Below are positions 61,086-64,000 of a DNA stretch of 64,000 nt, in pieces. Numbering within the stretch: position 1 is the first letter of the stretch; every line of letters begins with the position of its first letter. The translations under genes were made by a program, and so were the position numbers. The DNA comes from Thalassomonas actiniarum (GTDB lineage: Bacteria > Pseudomonadota > Gammaproteobacteria > Enterobacterales > Alteromonadaceae), in the NCBI RefSeq assembly GCF_000948975.2, contig NZ_CP059735.1, forward strand, positions 4,462,603 through 4,526,602, read 5' to 3'. The notes beneath the pieces were generated by a model that saw only the letters and a list, made by a program, of their open reading frames with translations, made no database searches and was not told the DNA's origin.

Positions 61086-63014
61086 TCACTTCCCGGGTTT
61101 ATCTCCCCCGCCATTCGCCTGTGAAATAAAGCTCCTGTGGGCAAAATATTGATCCATCACCTGCCTGGCCACAGGCCCGGCGGAAACACCGCCATGGCCT
61201 GAGTTTTCCAGCGCCACCGCCACCACAATTTCCGGGTTGTCAAACGGCGCATAGGCGATAAACATGGCATTGTCACGCAAGTGCTCGCGAGTTTTGATGT
61301 CCTCATATTTCTGGTTTTCATCCAGTCCCACCAACTCGGCGGTACCGGACTTACCGGCGGCATCATAAAAGCTGCCTTTAAAGGCGTTATAACCTGTGCC
61401 CCCTTTAACCTGCACGGTGTCATGCATGGCATTTAAAATAATGTCCCAATGCTTATCCTTAACTAACGACATCGGCGGCCGCTCTTCATCTAAAGGATGA
61501 GCAAAAGTGTTGCTTTGCTCACTAAGCGGCAATTGGCTTTCTACCACACTTCCTTGCCGGGACATCAGCAAATGCGGTGTTTTCACCTCACCCCGGTTGA
61601 CTAAAACAGACGTCGCCTGTGCCAACTGTAACGGGGTCACCGCCCAAAACCCCTGCCCTATGCCTATATTGATGGTATCTCCCTGGTACCAGGGTTGGTT
61701 ATACTGGCTGCGCTTCCAATACCGACTCGGCAGTACCGCCTGGTATTCTTCGAAAATATCAATACCGGTTGTTTCGCCAAAGCCGAACCTTTCCATCATA
61801 TCGGCAATATTATTGATACCGAGTTCAAAAGCCAGGTGATAAAAATAGGTATTGCAGGACTTCATCAGCGCCCGGTGCAGATCTATCTTGCCATGGCCCC
61901 AGCTGATGTGATCGCGAAACTTACGTTTAACATTTTTCAGCTGGTACCAGCCGGGATCATTTACTTTGGTATGCTCGGTAATCACACCATGGGCCAGCCC
62001 GGTTAACCCCAGAAAAGGTTTGATGGTAGAAGCCGGCGGATAGACCCCCTGGGTCACCCGGTTCAGCAAAGGCCTGTCTTTAGAGAGCAGCTTTTTATAA
62101 TCCCGGCTGCTGATGCCGTGGACAAAAGGATTGGGATCATAACTGGGGTTGCTGTACATGGCCAGCAAGGCACCGTCGCGGGGGTCAATGGCCACCACGG
62201 CGCCCCGTTTGCCGGTCAACGCCCGTTTGGCAATCATTTGCAGCTCGATATCCAGCGTTAAGGTCAGATCTTTGCCGGGCACCGGCGGGGTATAATCCAG
62301 GGTGCGGATCACCCTGCCCTGATTATTAATTTCCACCTTTTCATTGCCGATACTGCCGTGTAACTCCTGCTGATAAAATTTTTCTATGCCAAGTTTGCCG
62401 ATATTGCGGGTGGCGGCATAATTGCCGGCTATGCCTTCCTGGTCAAGTTTGAGCAAGTCCTGCTGGTTTATCCGTCCGACGTACCCCAGCGCATGGGTGG
62501 TTAATTCTGCAAACGGATAGTCGCGCCTTAACCTGGCATCGATAAAGACCCCGGGAAACTTATGCTGCTCCACCGAAAAGCGCGCCAAATCCAGCTCGCT
62601 TAAACGCCCCTTCACTTCTATGGCCTTAAAACGCCGCTTGCCTTTGATCTTTTTCTGCGCCCGGGCAAGCTCTTCATCACTCAGTCCAAGCAAGTCCTGC
62701 AAAGCAGCCAGGGTATTATTGATATCTTTAACTTGTTCCGGGATCATCTCCAGGCTGTATACCGGGGTATTATCCGCCAGCAAAACACCGTTACGGTCAA
62801 ATATCCGTCCGCGGTTGGGGGCAATAGGCAAGACCTTGATGCGGTTTTCATTAGAGCGGGTCTGGTACTTTTGATAATTGCTTACCTGCAGGGTAAAAAG
62901 GTTATAAAACAATAACAGCAGCAGCAAAAAAGCCCCGATAACCGCCAGTATCATGCGCGAGGAAAAAACTTTCGCTTCAACATCATGATTTTTTAACAGG
63001 CCTGAATTTGTCAT
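61086..63014 (-). CDS. mrdA: Penicillin-binding protein 2 (MrdA)
   Basis: A 642-residue transpeptidase that cross-links peptidoglycan during cell elongation. It has one TM helix (20-42), a pedestal domain with APNRGRIFDRNGVLLADNT, and a transpeptidase domain with Ser329 and Lys332 in YPPASTIKPF, SCN in MKSCNTYFYH and KSGT in AAGKSGTAEL. Length and motifs match MrdA. In most gammaproteobacteria it is followed by rodA in a cluster with rlmH and rsfS; none of these is here, so this may be an additional copy. The downstream end has no clear terminator. It is 25 bases after an exported hydrolase gene. Confidence 0.93.
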   Translation of the reverse strand: MTNSGLLKNHDVEAKVFSSRMILAVIGAFLLLLLLFYNLFTLQVSNYQKYQTRSNENRIKVLPIAPNRGRIFDRNGVLLADNTPVYSLEMIPEQVKDINNTLAALQDLLGLSDEELARAQKKIKGKRRFKAIEVKGRLSELDLARFSVEQHKFPGVFIDARLRRDYPFAELTTHALGYVGRINQQDLLKLDQEGIAGNYAATRNIGKLGIEKFYQQELHGSIGNEKVEINNQGRVIRTLDYTPPVPGKDLTLTLDIELQMIAKRALTGKRGAVVAIDPRDGALLAMYSNPSYDPNPFVHGISSRDYKKLLSKDRPLLNRVTQGVYPPASTIKPFLGLTGLAHGVITEHTKVNDPGWYQLKNVKRKFRDHISWGHGKIDLHRALMKSCNTYFYHLAFELGINNIADMMERFGFGETTGIDIFEEYQAVLPSRYWKRSQYNQPWYQGDTINIGIGQGFWAVTPLQLAQATSVLVNRGEVKTPHLLMSRQGSVVESQLPLSEQSNTFAHPLDEERPPMSLVKDKHWDIILNAMHDTVQVKGGTGYNAFKGSFYDAAGKSGTAELVGLDENQKYEDIKTREHLRDNAMFIAYAPFDNPEIVVAVALENSGHGGVSAGPVARQVMDQYFAHRSFISQANGGGDKPGK

Positions 63015-63039
63015 AAATCACCGGGTAAGCTAAGGTCAA

Positions 63040-63774
63040 TCACGCCTCGGCGCCGTTAAGCCATTTTTTCACCGGTACCAGCCATTGCGAGATCGGCCGG
63101 TAAAAGGCGCCGTGCTCTTTGCCTGTGCTGATGGCAATTTCTTTAAAGGCCTGCACCCGGGGACTGCGGTCAACCACAAACTGGCACGAGCCTACGCCGT
63201 CGCTGGTTTCATAAATGGAATAGACCTTGCCGTACATCCGGTATTGGCTATTGTTTTTCATGTATTTGGAGCAGCCCGCCAGGATCACCAGGTTGATTTT
63301 GTCCAGTTTTAAAACGTTGCTGGTTAATATCGAAATCGCCCCACCCCGGGAAAAGCCCATCAGGTAGATATCTTGTGCCTTAACCCCCTCCCTTAATAAC
63401 GTGCGGATATCGCCGGCCATTTTCTCGGCAAAGGTCACCGGATTGGTTTTCGCCGGCCTGTGGTAGGCGATAAGGTTATAGCCCGGAGCCGACAGCGCCC
63501 GTTTTATCGCCGGAAATTCATAAATTCCCCAGCGTTTGTTTTCCGGCCTGGGATTTGTGCCTTCAACAATAAAGCCGTGGGAATAAAAAACATATTTTTC
63601 CCCGGGGCGGATCTTTTCGGGAAACTCGGTATAAAGCTCACCGGCAATAGCCCTTGCCGGCAGCAAAGTAAAAACAAACAAAGCTGCAAAGCAGCGGAAC
63701 ACTTGACGGATACCTTGATATGACCCGGAAGTAGGTATCAGAGAGGGTTTCATAAACAACACATTAGATCCCAT
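63040..63774 (-). CDS. Exported alpha/beta hydrolase
   Basis: A 244-residue protein with a signal peptide (hydrophobic residues about 28-42, cleavage after AIA). The nucleophile elbow is LMGFSRGGAIS; the His is probably in KEHGAF. YVFYSHGFIVEG before it resembles the oxyanion strand. Possible lipase or esterase; substrate unknown. The start may instead be the Met at codon 8 (63753), which shortens the N-terminus. Gene pair with mrdA (25-base gap) suggests shared transcription and an envelope role. Confidence 0.75.
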   Translation of the reverse strand: MGSNVLFMKPSLIPTSGSYQGIRQVFRCFAALFVFTLLPARAIAGELYTEFPEKIRPGEKYVFYSHGFIVEGTNPRPENKRWGIYEFPAIKRALSAPGYNLIAYHRPAKTNPVTFAEKMAGDIRTLLREGVKAQDIYLMGFSRGGAISILTSNVLKLDKINLVILAGCSKYMKNNSQYRMYGKVYSIYETSDGVGSCQFVVDRSPRVQAFKEIAISTGKEHGAFYRPISQWLVPVKKWLNGAEA

Positions 63775-63789
63775 AATTTCAAAGGAAGG

Positions 63790-63912
63790 TTAAAGGTTTT
63801 TGCCAAAGGCTTTATATTCGATCAGGGTAATCAACTGCAATGCCACCAGGTAGCCGACAATTGGCGCACAAAATAAGGCGAAACCACTGACCGAGATAAA
63901 TTCAACTAACAA
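63790..63912 (-). CDS. Small membrane protein, uncertain
   Basis: A 40-residue frame from TTG 63912 to the stop at 63790. It has one TM-like stretch, FALFCAPIVGYLVALQLITL, and a basic end KAFGKNL. AGGAAAG lies about four bases upstream of the TTG. It ends 16 bases before the start of the exported hydrolase gene. No ATG is available and no family is recognised. Confidence 0.35.
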   Translation of the reverse strand: MLVEFISVSGFALFCAPIVGYLVALQLITLIEYKAFGKNL

Positions 63913-64000
63913 AGGACTTTCCTGCTTAACGAGTAAATAGCGACCACCAAGCTGGCATTACAGCAAACGAGACAGGTCGCTAATTGATAGATAAGTTAAA

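Noticed and set aside
1-64000. tRNA, rRNA or CRISPR arrays
   Set aside because: I read both strands of the intergenic stretches and found no cloverleaf-like tRNA, no rRNA text and no regularly spaced repeats.

Overview
The window looks like chromosomal DNA from a marine gammaproteobacterium of the Alteromonadales. The Colwelliaceae (Thalassomonas/Thalassotalea type) are my best guess. The basis is the gene content: a polyhydroxyalkanoate (PHA) locus with several phasins, a TonB receptor locus with a tryptophan-halogenase-like protein and SapC, many secreted proteins, and moderate GC. The placement is inference, not a database result. I saw no rRNA, tRNA or CRISPR array.

Layout. 1-15 kb: a YbaK-like deacylase (cut by the window edge), a di-haem oxidoreductase, an acetyltransferase, an RND efflux operon (permease, adaptor, DUF3750 lipoprotein), an exported methyltransferase-like protein, an M20 peptidase, an AraC/GyrI-like regulator, an NhaC-type antiporter and a His-rich DUF3300 protein. 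15-22 kb: a PHA locus with three phasins (one with a histone-like Lys/Ala tail), phaR, phaB, phaZ and phaC. A TGC-N3-GCA palindrome recurs upstream of the phasins and phaZ and is probably the PhaR operator. 22.6-32.5 kb: a tight five-gene operon encoding a di-haem lipoprotein cytochrome, a GMC flavoenzyme, a membrane-spanning patatin, a DUF4331-like protein and a TPR lipoprotein. It looks like an envelope lipid or terpenoid oxidation system and is the best candidate here for an undescribed system.

32.5-40 kb: a small PEP-CTERM ORF, a metzincin protease, a two-TM ion channel, an exported isochorismatase-like hydrolase with pirin and a divergent LysR regulator, a DUF1614 membrane protein and rsgA. 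40-50.6 kb: a nutrient-uptake locus with a TonB receptor carrying an STN signalling domain, a halogenase-like flavoprotein, SapC and DUF6445 on one strand, and a FecI-like sigma factor, FecR-like anti-sigma factor and MFS sugar porter on the other.

50.6-56.2 kb: an accessory island. It holds a duplicated DUF6795 gene remnant, an intact DUF6795 gene, a lipase broken by one missing G, an AT-rich gene for a complete IMP-like subclass B1 metallo-beta-lactamase next to a long imperfect inverted repeat, a SymE-like toxin with a structured antisense-candidate RNA in its leader, and a decayed IS630-family element. 56-64 kb: a Tat-exported kelch protein, a VOC-fold protein, two unrecognised proteins, an isolated penicillin-binding protein 2 (mrdA) and an exported alpha/beta hydrolase.
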